DNA from: an uncultured Roseiflexus sp.
GTDB lineage: Bacteria; Chloroflexota; Chloroflexia; Chloroflexales; Roseiflexaceae
Assembly (NCBI GenBank): GCA_937935075.1
Contig: CALGYB010000146.1
Span: forward strand, 1 to 48,331
Reading direction: 5' to 3'
Length of the DNA stretch: 48,331 nt
Shown here piece after piece: positions 26,880 through 34,559 of the stretch. Position 1 is the stretch's first letter; each line of letters starts with the position of its first letter. The notes beneath the pieces are model-generated. The model was not told the origin of the DNA, did not search any database, and saw only the letters and a list, made by a program, of their open reading frames with translations. The position numbers and the translations under genes are program-made.

Positions 26880-28070
26880 ATGGAAGCGCCCCCGCGCCCA
26901 ACATCGCCGCTGCGACTGAGCCGCGCCTTCTGGCGCGACGAACGGTTCATCCAGATCGCCGTCCAGGTTCTCTTTCTGGCACTGGTGATCTGGATTGGCT
27001 CCGTGGCGCTGCGCAATATGTTTACATCCCTCCAGCAGCAGGGGTTGGCGCTGGGGTTCGATTTCCTCCGCAGCGGCGCCGGGTTCGATATTAGCGACGC
27101 GCTGATCGCGTATAGCAGCAGTGACACGTTTGCGCGCGCACTACAGGTCGGCTTGATCAATACGATCCTCGTCAGCTTCCTTGGTATTGTGCTCTCCACA
27201 CTGCTCGGCATCGTGGTGGGAGTGGCGCGCCTCTCGAGTAACTGGCTCGTCAATCGCATGGCGTGGGTGTTTGTGGAGATCATGCGCAATGTGCCGCTGC
27301 TGGTGCTCCTCGTTTTCATCTATACCGCCTTTTTCCTGAAACTGCCGCGCGCGCGGCAGGCGGTGAGCATCGGTCCGGTCTATTTGAGCAATCGCGGTGT
27401 GGCAGCGCCCTGGGGCGAACCGACCGATACCTGGTCGCTCTACCTCTCCGTCCTCGCCGGTGCGCTGATCGCGGGTGTGCTGGCGGGGTTCGCCATGCGC
27501 TGGTGGCAGGAGCGTAGCGGCCGTCCGCGCCCGCTGGTCTGGCCCCCGCTGCTGACCATGGCAGTCATTGCGATAGCCGGATGGGTCGTGCTGCCGCAAC
27601 CGCCGTTGACCATCTCGTATCCCGAAATCGCCGGGTTTAACTTTCAGGGTGGGAAGGTATTGTCGCCGGAATTCATGGCGCTGCTGATTGGACTCGTCAT
27701 CTACACCGCCGGGTTCATTGGCGAAGTGGTGCGCGCCGGTATTCAGGCCGTTCCCAAAGGGCAGGTCGAAGCGGCGCGCGCCCTGGGGCTGACGCCGTTG
27801 CGCACGCTGCGGCTGGTCGTCTTTCCGCAGGCGCTGCGCCTGATCATTCCGCCAATGACCAATCAGTATCTGAACCTGACCAAAAACTCGACGCTCGCCG
27901 TCGCCATCGGGTATCCCGACCTGTTCGCCATCTCCGGGACGATTATCAATCAGACCGGGCGCGCGGTTGAGATGATTGCTGTGGTGATGGGGGTGTACCT
28001 GATCTTGAGCCTGCTTACGTCGTTGATCATGAACTGGTACAACCGCCGCGTCCGTCTGGTGGAGCGCTGA
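26880..28070 (+). CDS. aapQ: Amino-acid ABC transporter permease (AapQ type)
   Basis: A 396-residue HisM-like permease. It has the long periplasmic/cytoplasmic insert (about 150-240) typical of AapQ and the coupling EAA loop [24 protein letters not shown] near the C-terminus. It is the first of two permeases and its stop is 2 bases before the next start, indicating coupling. GAGGG lies ahead of the ATG. Confidence 0.92.
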   Translation: MEAPPRPTSPLRLSRAFWRDERFIQIAVQVLFLALVIWIGSVALRNMFTSLQQQGLALGFDFLRSGAGFDISDALIAYSSSDTFARALQVGLINTILVSFLGIVLSTLLGIVVGVARLSSNWLVNRMAWVFVEIMRNVPLLVLLVFIYTAFFLKLPRARQAVSIGPVYLSNRGVAAPWGEPTDTWSLYLSVLAGALIAGVLAGFAMRWWQERSGRPRPLVWPPLLTMAVIAIAGWVVLPQPPLTISYPEIAGFNFQGGKVLSPEFMALLIGLVIYTAGFIGEVVRAGIQAVPKGQVEAARALGLTPLRTLRLVVFPQALRLIIPPMTNQYLNLTKNSTLAVAIGYPDLFAISGTIINQTGRAVEMIAVVMGVYLILSLLTSLIMNWYNRRVRLVER

Positions 28071-28072
28071 CG

Positions 28073-29284
28073 ATGAGCGCCAATACGCCGACCGTCTCCA
28101 AAACCGCAGAGCCGCTGCCGCCGCCGACCGAACGGTATAGCGTGGTGCGCTGGCTCCATAAGAACCTGTTCAGCACCTGGTACAACGCGCTCCTCACGGT
28201 TGTCATGCTGGCGCTGGCGGCGCTGCTGGTGCGCGGCGTGCTGGAATGGGCGCTCACACAGGCGCGCTGGGAGGTCATCAGCGCCAACCTGCGCCTGTTT
28301 ATGGTTGGGCAGTACCCGGTGACGGCGCTCTGGCGCATCTGGGCATGCGTGGCGCTCCTGGCGTTCCTGATCGGTATGTCGTGGGGCATCTGGGGCAGGA
28401 TGCAACGCGGCGGAGCAGTGGCGTTCGGCGCGCTTCCCTTCATCCTGGCGATCATCACATCCGACGAACCATCGCGTGTTGCGCTGGTGATCACCGGCAT
28501 CGCCGGCATTGTCGGGTATGCGTTGAGCTGGCGCTGGGGCGCGGTGGTGCAACGGGTCAGCATCATTGGCTGGATTCTCTACTTCCCAATCCTGTTTGTG
28601 CTGGTCAGCGGGTTGGACGCCGCTGATAGCGTGCTGCCGCCTGTGCCGACCAACCTGTGGGGCGGGTTGCTGCTCACGCTGCTTTTGACGGTGGTGGGCA
28701 TCGTGTTTTCCTTCCCGCTCGGCGTCTTGCTGGCGCTGGGGCGGCAGTCGAAATTGCCGGTGATTAACTGGCTCTGTGTGATCTACATTGAGCTGATCCG
28801 CGGCGTGCCGTTCATCAGTGTGCTGTTTATGGCGCAACTGATGCTGCCGCTGTTCCTGCCGGGCATCACCATTGATCGGGTGGTGCGCGCGATGGCAGGG
28901 GTGATTATTTTCAGCGCCGCCTACCTCGCCGAAAATGTGCGCGGCGGGTTGCAGTCGATCCCGCGTGGTCAGCACGAAGCAGCACGCGCCCTCGGTCTGA
29001 GTCCCTGGCAGACGACGCTGCTCATCGTCCTGCCGCAGGCGCTCAGAGCCGTGATTCCGATTCTGGTCGGGCAGTTCATCGCCTTGTTCAAAGATACTTC
29101 GCTTGTGGTGATCGTCGGCTTGCTCGACCTCATGGGCATCGCCAGAACCGTTCTCGCGCAGCCGGACTTTCTGGGGTTGCAGGCGGAGGTCTATACCTTC
29201 GTCGCATTTGTCTACGGCGTCTTTTGCTATCTGATGTCGGCATTCAGCCAGCGATTGGAAGCGCACCTGCATATAGGACGTTAA
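28073..29284 (+). CDS. aapM: Amino-acid ABC transporter permease (AapM type)
   Basis: A 403-residue HisM-like permease with the EAA loop [24 protein letters not shown]. As in AapM, there is an N-terminal extension with about four helices (residues about 40-180) before the core domain that starts at [17 protein letters not shown]. It should pair with the preceding permease as a heterodimer. Confidence 0.92.
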   Translation: MSANTPTVSKTAEPLPPPTERYSVVRWLHKNLFSTWYNALLTVVMLALAALLVRGVLEWALTQARWEVISANLRLFMVGQYPVTALWRIWACVALLAFLIGMSWGIWGRMQRGGAVAFGALPFILAIITSDEPSRVALVITGIAGIVGYALSWRWGAVVQRVSIIGWILYFPILFVLVSGLDAADSVLPPVPTNLWGGLLLTLLLTVVGIVFSFPLGVLLALGRQSKLPVINWLCVIYIELIRGVPFISVLFMAQLMLPLFLPGITIDRVVRAMAGVIIFSAAYLAENVRGGLQSIPRGQHEAARALGLSPWQTTLLIVLPQALRAVIPILVGQFIALFKDTSLVVIVGLLDLMGIARTVLAQPDFLGLQAEVYTFVAFVYGVFCYLMSAFSQRLEAHLHIGR

Positions 29285-29291
29285 TCCGGGT

Positions 29292-30053
29292 ATGAGCGCC
29301 AATATACCGTCAACCACCGATCCGATCATTATCTGCCGTGACGTGCATAAGTGGTACGGCAATTACCACGCGCTGCGCGGCATCACTATGGAAGTGCGCC
29401 GGGGCGAAGTCGTGGTGGTCTTTGGTCCGTCCGGATCGGGCAAATCGACCTTCATCCGCACGATTAACCGCCTGGAAGAGCATCAGCGTGGCCAGATCAT
29501 CGTGGATGGCATCGAACTGACCCACGACGTGCGCAATATCGAGCGCATCCGCATGGAAACCGGCATGGTCTTCCAGCAGTTCAACCTCTTTCCCCACCTG
29601 ACCGTGATCGACAATATCACGCTGGCGCCGATCTGGGTGCGGCGATGGACTAAAGCACAGGCGGAAGAGATCGCCATGCAACTGCTGAAGCGGGTCGGCA
29701 TTCCCGAACAGGCGCGCAAATATCCGGGGCAGTTGAGCGGCGGTCAGCAGCAGCGGGTTGCGATTGCGCGCGCCCTGGCAATGCAACCGAAGATTATGCT
29801 CTTCGATGAGCCAACATCGGCGCTCGACCCGGAAATGATCAAAGAAGTGCTTGATGTCATGGTCGAACTGGCGGAGAGCGGCATGACCATGATCGTCGTG
29901 ACGCACGAAATGGGGTTTGCCCGCGCTGTTGCCGATACGATGTACTTCTTCGATCAGGGGCGGATTGTGGAGAGCGGCACACCCGATCAGATGTTTAGCG
30001 ATCCGCGTGAAGCGCGCACGAAACTGTTCCTCTCCCAGATTCTATCGCACTGA
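29292..30053 (+). CDS. aapP: Amino-acid ABC transporter ATP-binding protein (AapP type)
   Basis: A 253-residue ABC ATPase. Walker A is GPSGSGKST, the Q-loop is in [14 protein letters not shown], the signature is LSGGQQQR, Walker B is IMLFDEP followed by TSALDPE, and the H-switch is in VVTHEMGFA. It is the usual GlnQ/AapP size and ends the four-gene operon; no T-rich terminator follows. Confidence 0.94.
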   Translation: MSANIPSTTDPIIICRDVHKWYGNYHALRGITMEVRRGEVVVVFGPSGSGKSTFIRTINRLEEHQRGQIIVDGIELTHDVRNIERIRMETGMVFQQFNLFPHLTVIDNITLAPIWVRRWTKAQAEEIAMQLLKRVGIPEQARKYPGQLSGGQQQRVAIARALAMQPKIMLFDEPTSALDPEMIKEVLDVMVELAESGMTMIVVTHEMGFARAVADTMYFFDQGRIVESGTPDQMFSDPREARTKLFLSQILSH

Positions 30054-30100
30054 CCAAACATCCTGGAGGGCGAACGATTCTGCACTATGCCCGCCCTGAG

Positions 30101-30127
30101 CGTTGGCTGAGCCTGTCGAAGCCAGCG
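30101..30127. repeat. GTTGGCTGAGCCTGTCGAAG repeat, third copy
   Basis: CGTTGGCTGAGCCTGTCGAA followed by GCCAGCG, matching the copies at 16561 and 16623. It lies between aapP and the convergent small gene. Confidence 0.75.
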
Positions 30128-30132
30128 CCGAT

Positions 30133-30513
30133 CTAACGAGACGATGCCAGCACATTGCACGCTGACGACTCCTCAACGGTTGAGGGTGCAGCCGGCGGCA
30201 ACGATGTGCAGAGGTGCAACCGCCGATCGCGCAGTTCGGCGCATGTGTGATGTGCGGCAGGGGTGAAACTGCCGTCGAGCGCCAGAAGGATGCCGGTTGC
30301 CGGATTGCGCAGCCGCACCAGTTCCCACAGGTCCTGAACATCGGCGGAGCCGATCAGCGACCGCGCCTGCGCCAGCACGAGAACTGTGTGTTGATCGCTG
30401 TCGCTCAATGTTATCAGCCAGCGATTGCTGCGCAGCTGCTCGATGCCAATGATACGATAGCCAGCCTCACGCGCCATCCGCTCGAAATCAGGAACCTTGG
30501 AGCGCTTGACCAC
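30133..30513 (-). CDS. Small protein resembling a degenerate Mrr-type nuclease domain
   Basis: About 126 residues from GTG 30513, with AGAGGAGG just upstream. The segment WLITLSDSDQHTVLVLAQARSL followed by a helix and GILLALDGSFTPAAHHTCAELRDRRLHLCT follows the pattern of the Mrr/restriction-endonuclease core (strand, QxK strand, helix, strand with GxFT, helix, strand). The lysine of QxK is replaced (AQAR), so catalysis is doubtful. Assignment rests on pattern only; it may be an unrelated conserved protein. Confidence 0.45.
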   Translation of the reverse strand: MVKRSKVPDFERMAREAGYRIIGIEQLRSNRWLITLSDSDQHTVLVLAQARSLIGSADVQDLWELVRLRNPATGILLALDGSFTPAAHHTCAELRDRRLHLCTSLPPAAPSTVEESSACNVLASSR

Positions 30514-30537
30514 AGGCGGTCCTCCTCTCAATAGCAC

Positions 30538-30914
30538 TACGCCAGGGGCAAATGCTGACCCTGAACGAGCAATGCGCGCACGGCAACGGCTGTGTTAATG
30601 CGTATGGGAGGAATGCCTGCCTTAGTATACCATGAATCAGGAAGATCAACAATCGGCAAAAATAGCCAGGTTTGAGTACAATGTTGCCGGCTCGCGCTGG
30701 CGTTGATCATTGTTTCCCCTCCCCCTCGATACACTGGAAAAGCTCGTCGGGGAGGCGAAGGCATTGCCTTCGCCTCCCCGCCAAAACCAGTTAACGGGAT
30801 AGTTTCGGCAAGCCACAACCACGTCGCACTGCCGACGGAGCGCTCGCGGGCGCAACGCCCGCGCTCCCAGGAGGAGCGTGACACAGTGGCAAAAAGTGAG
30901 AGGCGCATACGATG
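30538..30914. other. Intergenic stretch with two GC-rich hairpins
   Basis: No supported gene. CGGGGAGGCGAAGGC (30748-30762) and its exact complement (30766-30780) form a 15-base perfect hairpin with a 3-base loop. A second hairpin at about 30838-30867 pairs CGCGGGCG with CGCCCGCG. Neither has a T-tract, so they are more like REP elements than terminators. Confidence 0.7.
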
Positions 30915-30915
30915 C

Positions 30916-30945
30916 TTGACCATTCGCCAGACTCAGGTATACAAT
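30916..30945 (+). promoter_or_regulatory. Promoter for heme A synthase
   Basis: TTGACC (30916-30921) and TACAAT (30940-30945) with an 18-base spacer; the start codon is 50 bases downstream. Confidence 0.6.
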
Positions 30946-30994
30946 GCACGGCACGACATGATGCGCCTCCAGAGCGCCTGGGAAGGAAGTACCG

Positions 30995-31957
30995 ATGCTG
31001 ACGCGCAATCGCTTCGCGGTGTATACGTGGGGAGTGCTGGTCTACAACCTGCTGGTCATCCTGTGGGGCGCCTTCGTCCGGGCGACCGGTTCAGGCGCAG
31101 GGTGTGGCAGTCATTGGCCGCTCTGCAATGGTGAAGTCATCCCGCGTGCGCCAGCCGTCGAAACCATGGTCGAGTTTACCCACCGACTAACGAGCGGCGT
31201 AGCGCTGTTGATGGTTGCAGGAATGCTGGTATGGGCATACCGCGCGTACCCCCGCGGTCACATTGTGCGGCGTGGCGCCGTGCTCTCGATGGTATTCATC
31301 ATCACCGAGGCGCTGCTGGGCGCCGGGTTGGTGCTGTTTGAATTGGTGGCGCACAATGCGTCGCTGACCCGTGCTGTTTCTATGGCGGCGCATTTGCTGA
31401 ACACCTTCATTCTGCTTGCCTGCATCACCCTGACCGGATGGTGGGCGTCGGGCGGCGAGTCGATCCGTCTGCGTGGTCAGGGCGCCGTGGCCTCCTGGCT
31501 CATCACCGGCATGGTCGGATTGATCCTGGTCGGGATGTCCGGCGCGGTCATCGCACTCGGCGATACCCTCTTCTTTGCCCATACGCGCGCGGGCGGGAGT
31601 GAGGAAGACCTTGCGCCGCTCGTGTCGGCGATTGTCTCGATCCGCATGATGCATCCCACCCTGGCGATCGGCATCGGCGCGTTCGTGGTCATCGCGGCGT
31701 GGTATGCGAGTGCCGCGCGTCCAGGCGCCACGACACGCTGGCTGGCGATTGCGCTGACTGCGCTGTATGCCGTGCAACTCGTCGCCGGGTACGTCAACGT
31801 CGCGCTTCAAGCGCCGGTGTGGATGCAACTGGTGCACCTGTTCCTGGCGGACGCCGTCTGGATTGCGCTGATCCTGCTGGCGGCGTCAGCGCTGCGGGTA
31901 AGCGCGATTGCCGCCGAAACGCGCCCCACGGCGTCGGTGGCGCAGGTCAGGGGTTAG
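30995..31957 (+). CDS. ctaA: Heme A synthase, CtaA/COX15 family
   Basis: A 320-residue integral membrane protein with eight hydrophobic segments that oxidises the C8 methyl of heme O to make heme A for cytochrome oxidase. The four expected histidines are seen in VEFTHRLTS, MAAHLLNTF, RMMHPTLA and LVHLFLAD. The first loop has the cysteine pair C-GSHWPL-C typical of CtaA. AAGGAAG precedes the ATG. It converges with the ABA4-like gene, overlapping by about 11 bases. Its presence points to an aa3-type oxidase encoded elsewhere. Confidence 0.9.
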   Translation: MLTRNRFAVYTWGVLVYNLLVILWGAFVRATGSGAGCGSHWPLCNGEVIPRAPAVETMVEFTHRLTSGVALLMVAGMLVWAYRAYPRGHIVRRGAVLSMVFIITEALLGAGLVLFELVAHNASLTRAVSMAAHLLNTFILLACITLTGWWASGGESIRLRGQGAVASWLITGMVGLILVGMSGAVIALGDTLFFAHTRAGGSEEDLAPLVSAIVSIRMMHPTLAIGIGAFVVIAAWYASAARPGATTRWLAIALTALYAVQLVAGYVNVALQAPVWMQLVHLFLADAVWIALILLAASALRVSAIAAETRPTASVAQVRG

Positions 31958-32381
31958 GGTTTTCGTTCTTCCACAAACGCCAGAGCAGAAACCCCATCAA
32001 CCCGGCAGGACCCGCCATCAATGTGGCGAAGAGCGCGGGGATACGCACCTGCCATGGAGCGTTCAGGCGGCGGCACTCACGATAGATCCACGCGCCGCTG
32101 AACAGATCGAGGGCCAGCATGTGCGCCCACGCGGCAGCGGCTCCTTCTGGCGAACTCAGCCCCTTGCGAATTCCCTCCAGTGAGGTAAAATCTATTGCCG
32201 CGCCATCGCGTTGCCCGCGCCGTACTGCCAGCGCCAGAGCGATACTATAGTTGAGACCGGCAATGATAAAGATCGGTCCTGGACGGCTCGCTCGCTCGGT
32301 GAGCGGATGCCCGGGCGCGAACATCATCGCCAGCCAGAGCGGCATCGGGAAGACGTTCAGATACTGAAAGAAGCGTTCCAT
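31947..32381 (-). CDS. ABA4-like (DUF4281) membrane protein
   Basis: A 144-residue protein with four hydrophobic segments. AWAHMLALDLFSGAWIY and LMAGPAGLMGFLLW match the DUF4281 family, whose plant member ABA4 is needed for neoxanthin formation; in phototrophic bacteria the family is thought to be carotenoid-related. GAGGAGG lies ahead of the ATG at 32381. The arginase start is only 20 bases away on the other strand. Confidence 0.8.
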   Translation of the reverse strand: MERFFQYLNVFPMPLWLAMMFAPGHPLTERASRPGPIFIIAGLNYSIALALAVRRGQRDGAAIDFTSLEGIRKGLSSPEGAAAAWAHMLALDLFSGAWIYRECRRLNAPWQVRIPALFATLMAGPAGLMGFLLWRLWKNENPNP

Positions 32382-32401
32382 TGCTCTCCTCCTCGAACAT
32401 A

Positions 32402-33301
32402 ATGCGCAATGTGGTCATCATCGGAGCGCCGCTCGATCTCGGCGCCGGGCGGCGCGGCGTCGATATGGGCCCGAGCGCGATCCGGTATGCCGGGTTGCGC
32501 GAGCGGATTGCAGAACTGGGCTGCCAGGTGCGCGACCTCGGCAATATCAGCGTGCCGCTGATGGAACAGATCGAACCGCCGGCGCCGCATGAACCGCTGC
32601 GCTACCTCCAACCAATCGCCGCTGTCGTCCGCGACCTGGCAGAACGTGTGCGCGATGTCGTCGTTACCGGCGCGCTGCCGCTCGTCCTTGGCGGCGACCA
32701 CAGTCTGTCGATCGGCTCGGTTGCGGGTGTGGCGCACAACCGGCGTATCGGCGTGATCTGGCTCGACGCGCACGGCGATTATAATACACCTGAGACGACG
32801 CCATCGGGGAATATTCACGGCATGGGTTTGGCAGCGCTCACCGGGCGCGGTCATCCCATGCTGACCGGGGTTCTCGGACAGACGCCGGCGGTGCGTCCGG
32901 GGGATGTCGCGCTGGTTGGCGTGCGCAGCCTCGATGACGGCGAGCGTGAGTTGTTGCGCACCTCCGGGGTGCACGTCTTCACGATGCACGACATTGACCG
33001 GCGCGGGATGGCGTCGGTGATGGAAGAAGCGATTCTGCACGTCAGCGTCAACACCGTCGGGTTTCACCTGAGTTTCGATCTCGACGCCCTCGACCCAAAC
33101 GAAGCGCCAGGGGTCGGGACGCCGGCGCTGGGGGGCATTACCTATCGTGAGGCGCATCTGGCGATGGAACTGGTGGCGGCGTCGGGGCGCCTGATCGGAC
33201 TCGATCTCGTTGAGGTCAACCCCATTTTCGATCAACGCAATGCAACGGCGCTCCTGGCGGTCGAGTTTGCGCTTTCGGCATTGGGAAAACGGATTTATTG
33301 A
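32402..33301 (+). CDS. rocF: Arginase
   Basis: A 299-residue ureohydrolase that splits arginine to ornithine and urea. The dinuclear manganese ligands are in GGDHSLSIGS, LDAHGDYNTPE and SFDLDALDPNEAPG. The length and the SLSIG and TPETTPSGNIHGM segments favour arginase over agmatinase. ATG 32402 is preferred over an in-frame TTG at 32381 because homology begins at MRNVVIIGAPLDLG. No strong ribosome binding site is visible. It is divergent from the ABA4-like gene. Confidence 0.92.
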   Translation: MRNVVIIGAPLDLGAGRRGVDMGPSAIRYAGLRERIAELGCQVRDLGNISVPLMEQIEPPAPHEPLRYLQPIAAVVRDLAERVRDVVVTGALPLVLGGDHSLSIGSVAGVAHNRRIGVIWLDAHGDYNTPETTPSGNIHGMGLAALTGRGHPMLTGVLGQTPAVRPGDVALVGVRSLDDGERELLRTSGVHVFTMHDIDRRGMASVMEEAILHVSVNTVGFHLSFDLDALDPNEAPGVGTPALGGITYREAHLAMELVAASGRLIGLDLVEVNPIFDQRNATALLAVEFALSALGKRIY

Positions 33302-33337
33302 GCGGTGTTCACGACATTTTTGTGTAAAAAATGCACT

Positions 33338-33365
33338 TTGATCGGTTGTGTAACTTTTGTATATT
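33338..33365 (+). promoter_or_regulatory. Candidate upstream promoter of the alternative complex III operon
   Basis: TTGATC (33338-33343) and TATATT (33360-33365) with a 16-base spacer, in an AT-rich patch that stands out from the GC-rich surroundings. Confidence 0.45.
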
Positions 33366-33422
33366 GAATGTAGAGAATCTTTGTTTCGGTTAAGATTCCT
33401 TCACCGTTTTACCGGAGCATGT

Positions 33423-33452
33423 TTGACTGTGGTTGTAACCATCTGTGATATT
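33423..33452 (+). promoter_or_regulatory. Candidate promoter of the alternative complex III operon with internal palindrome
   Basis: TTGACT (33423-33428) and GATATT (33447-33452), spacer 18 bases, with a TGT extended -10. TGGTTGTAACCA (33430-33441), with arms TGGTT/AACCA, sits between the boxes where a repressor or activator could bind. The leader to actA would be about 420 bases; 33302-33881 otherwise shows no supported gene. Confidence 0.5.
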
Positions 33453-33881
33453 ATTAACCAAGGTTGCAAGATGCTGTTCAGATTTACCGACAACGTGTCC
33501 GGCGCGCTCATGGAAGCCGTCACGCTGCTGCATCTCACGGATCCGGAATCGCACTGCGAGAACTAGAGAGGGTGCAACCAGACGATCTCGCTCCTCCCGG
33601 AAACCCGTGTCATGTATGCCGTCGCTTATGGCGGCATGCTCTGGTTGGTTCACACCATCCGGTCGTCTCTTCAACACAGGTCCGTGGCGACCGTATGCCG
33701 TGTGTTGTGCACGGAATCTTCGACATGCCCGCGTCTCACAGTGACCGGAGTGTGGTGAGATGATCGTGTGATGGACAGGAGATGAACGGCGCCTGGAGTA
33801 ATCCGTGCCGGTAAGGTTCCGCTGATACGCACCATGCGCTTCCATTCGTCAACGACCTGCTAGATGCTAGAAAGGCGCCAC

Positions 33882-34544
33882 ATGGCTCAAGTATTTGATC
33901 GGAGAGCCAATACGATCGCCAGGGTAAGTATTTTTGCTGGTATCCCACTGGTGCTGGCGATCCTCGGCGGAGTCTGGTGGCTGTTCGGCTGGTCAGACTG
34001 GCACCGTGACGTAGGTGTTCCGATTGAGCAGCCTGGCGGCGGGTTCAACCATCAACTGCACGTCGCGCTTGGAATGGACTGTCGCTACTGCCATACGGCA
34101 GTCGAGGTTTCAGCCCACGCCAACATCCCGCCGACCGAGACGTGTATGGGATGTCATTCGCAGATTATCAGTCGCAGCGAAAAAGTCGCCTTCGTCTGGC
34201 AAAGCTGGGAAACCGGAACCTCGATCCAGTGGAATAAAGTCCACGATCTCCCCAAATTCGTCTATTTCAACCATAGCATCCATGTCGCCAAAGGCGTCGG
34301 CTGCTCGACGTGCCACGGGCGCATCGATCAGATGCGCGTCGTGTACAAGACGCAGCCGTTGTTTATGTCGTGGTGTCTGGATTGCCACCGCAACCCGGAG
34401 AAGTATGTCCGTCCGCGCGAAGAAGTCTTCAACATGGCGTGGACGCCGCCCCCCAACCAGCTCGAGGTCGGGCGACGTCTGGTTCAGGAATACGAAATTC
34501 GCTCGTCGTGGGAATTGACGAATTGCGCCATCTGCCACCGCTAG
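33882..34544 (+). CDS. actA: Alternative complex III pentaheme cytochrome c subunit
   Basis: A 220-residue multiheme cytochrome. One N-terminal membrane helix (about 13-37) anchors it, followed by five CxxCH heme sites at about 67-71, 88-92, 141-145, 165-169 and 215-219, the last at the extreme C-terminus. It carries electrons from the quinol-oxidising membrane core to periplasmic acceptors. ATG 33882 is chosen over an upstream frame start at 33864 because of a GAAAGG ribosome binding site. First gene of actABCDEF. Confidence 0.93.
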   Translation: MAQVFDRRANTIARVSIFAGIPLVLAILGGVWWLFGWSDWHRDVGVPIEQPGGGFNHQLHVALGMDCRYCHTAVEVSAHANIPPTETCMGCHSQIISRSEKVAFVWQSWETGTSIQWNKVHDLPKFVYFNHSIHVAKGVGCSTCHGRIDQMRVVYKTQPLFMSWCLDCHRNPEKYVRPREEVFNMAWTPPPNQLEVGRRLVQEYEIRSSWELTNCAICHR

Positions 34545-34559
34545 GAATTGAGCGTGACT

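Noticed and set aside
27950-29362. Antisense frame of 470 codons opposite aapM
   Set aside because: The permease on the plus strand has the EAA loop and operon context; the antisense is His/Gln/Arg-rich shadow.
33357-33763. Short plus-strand frames in the actA leader
   Set aside because: No ribosome binding site or recognisable protein; one overlaps the candidate promoter with palindrome.
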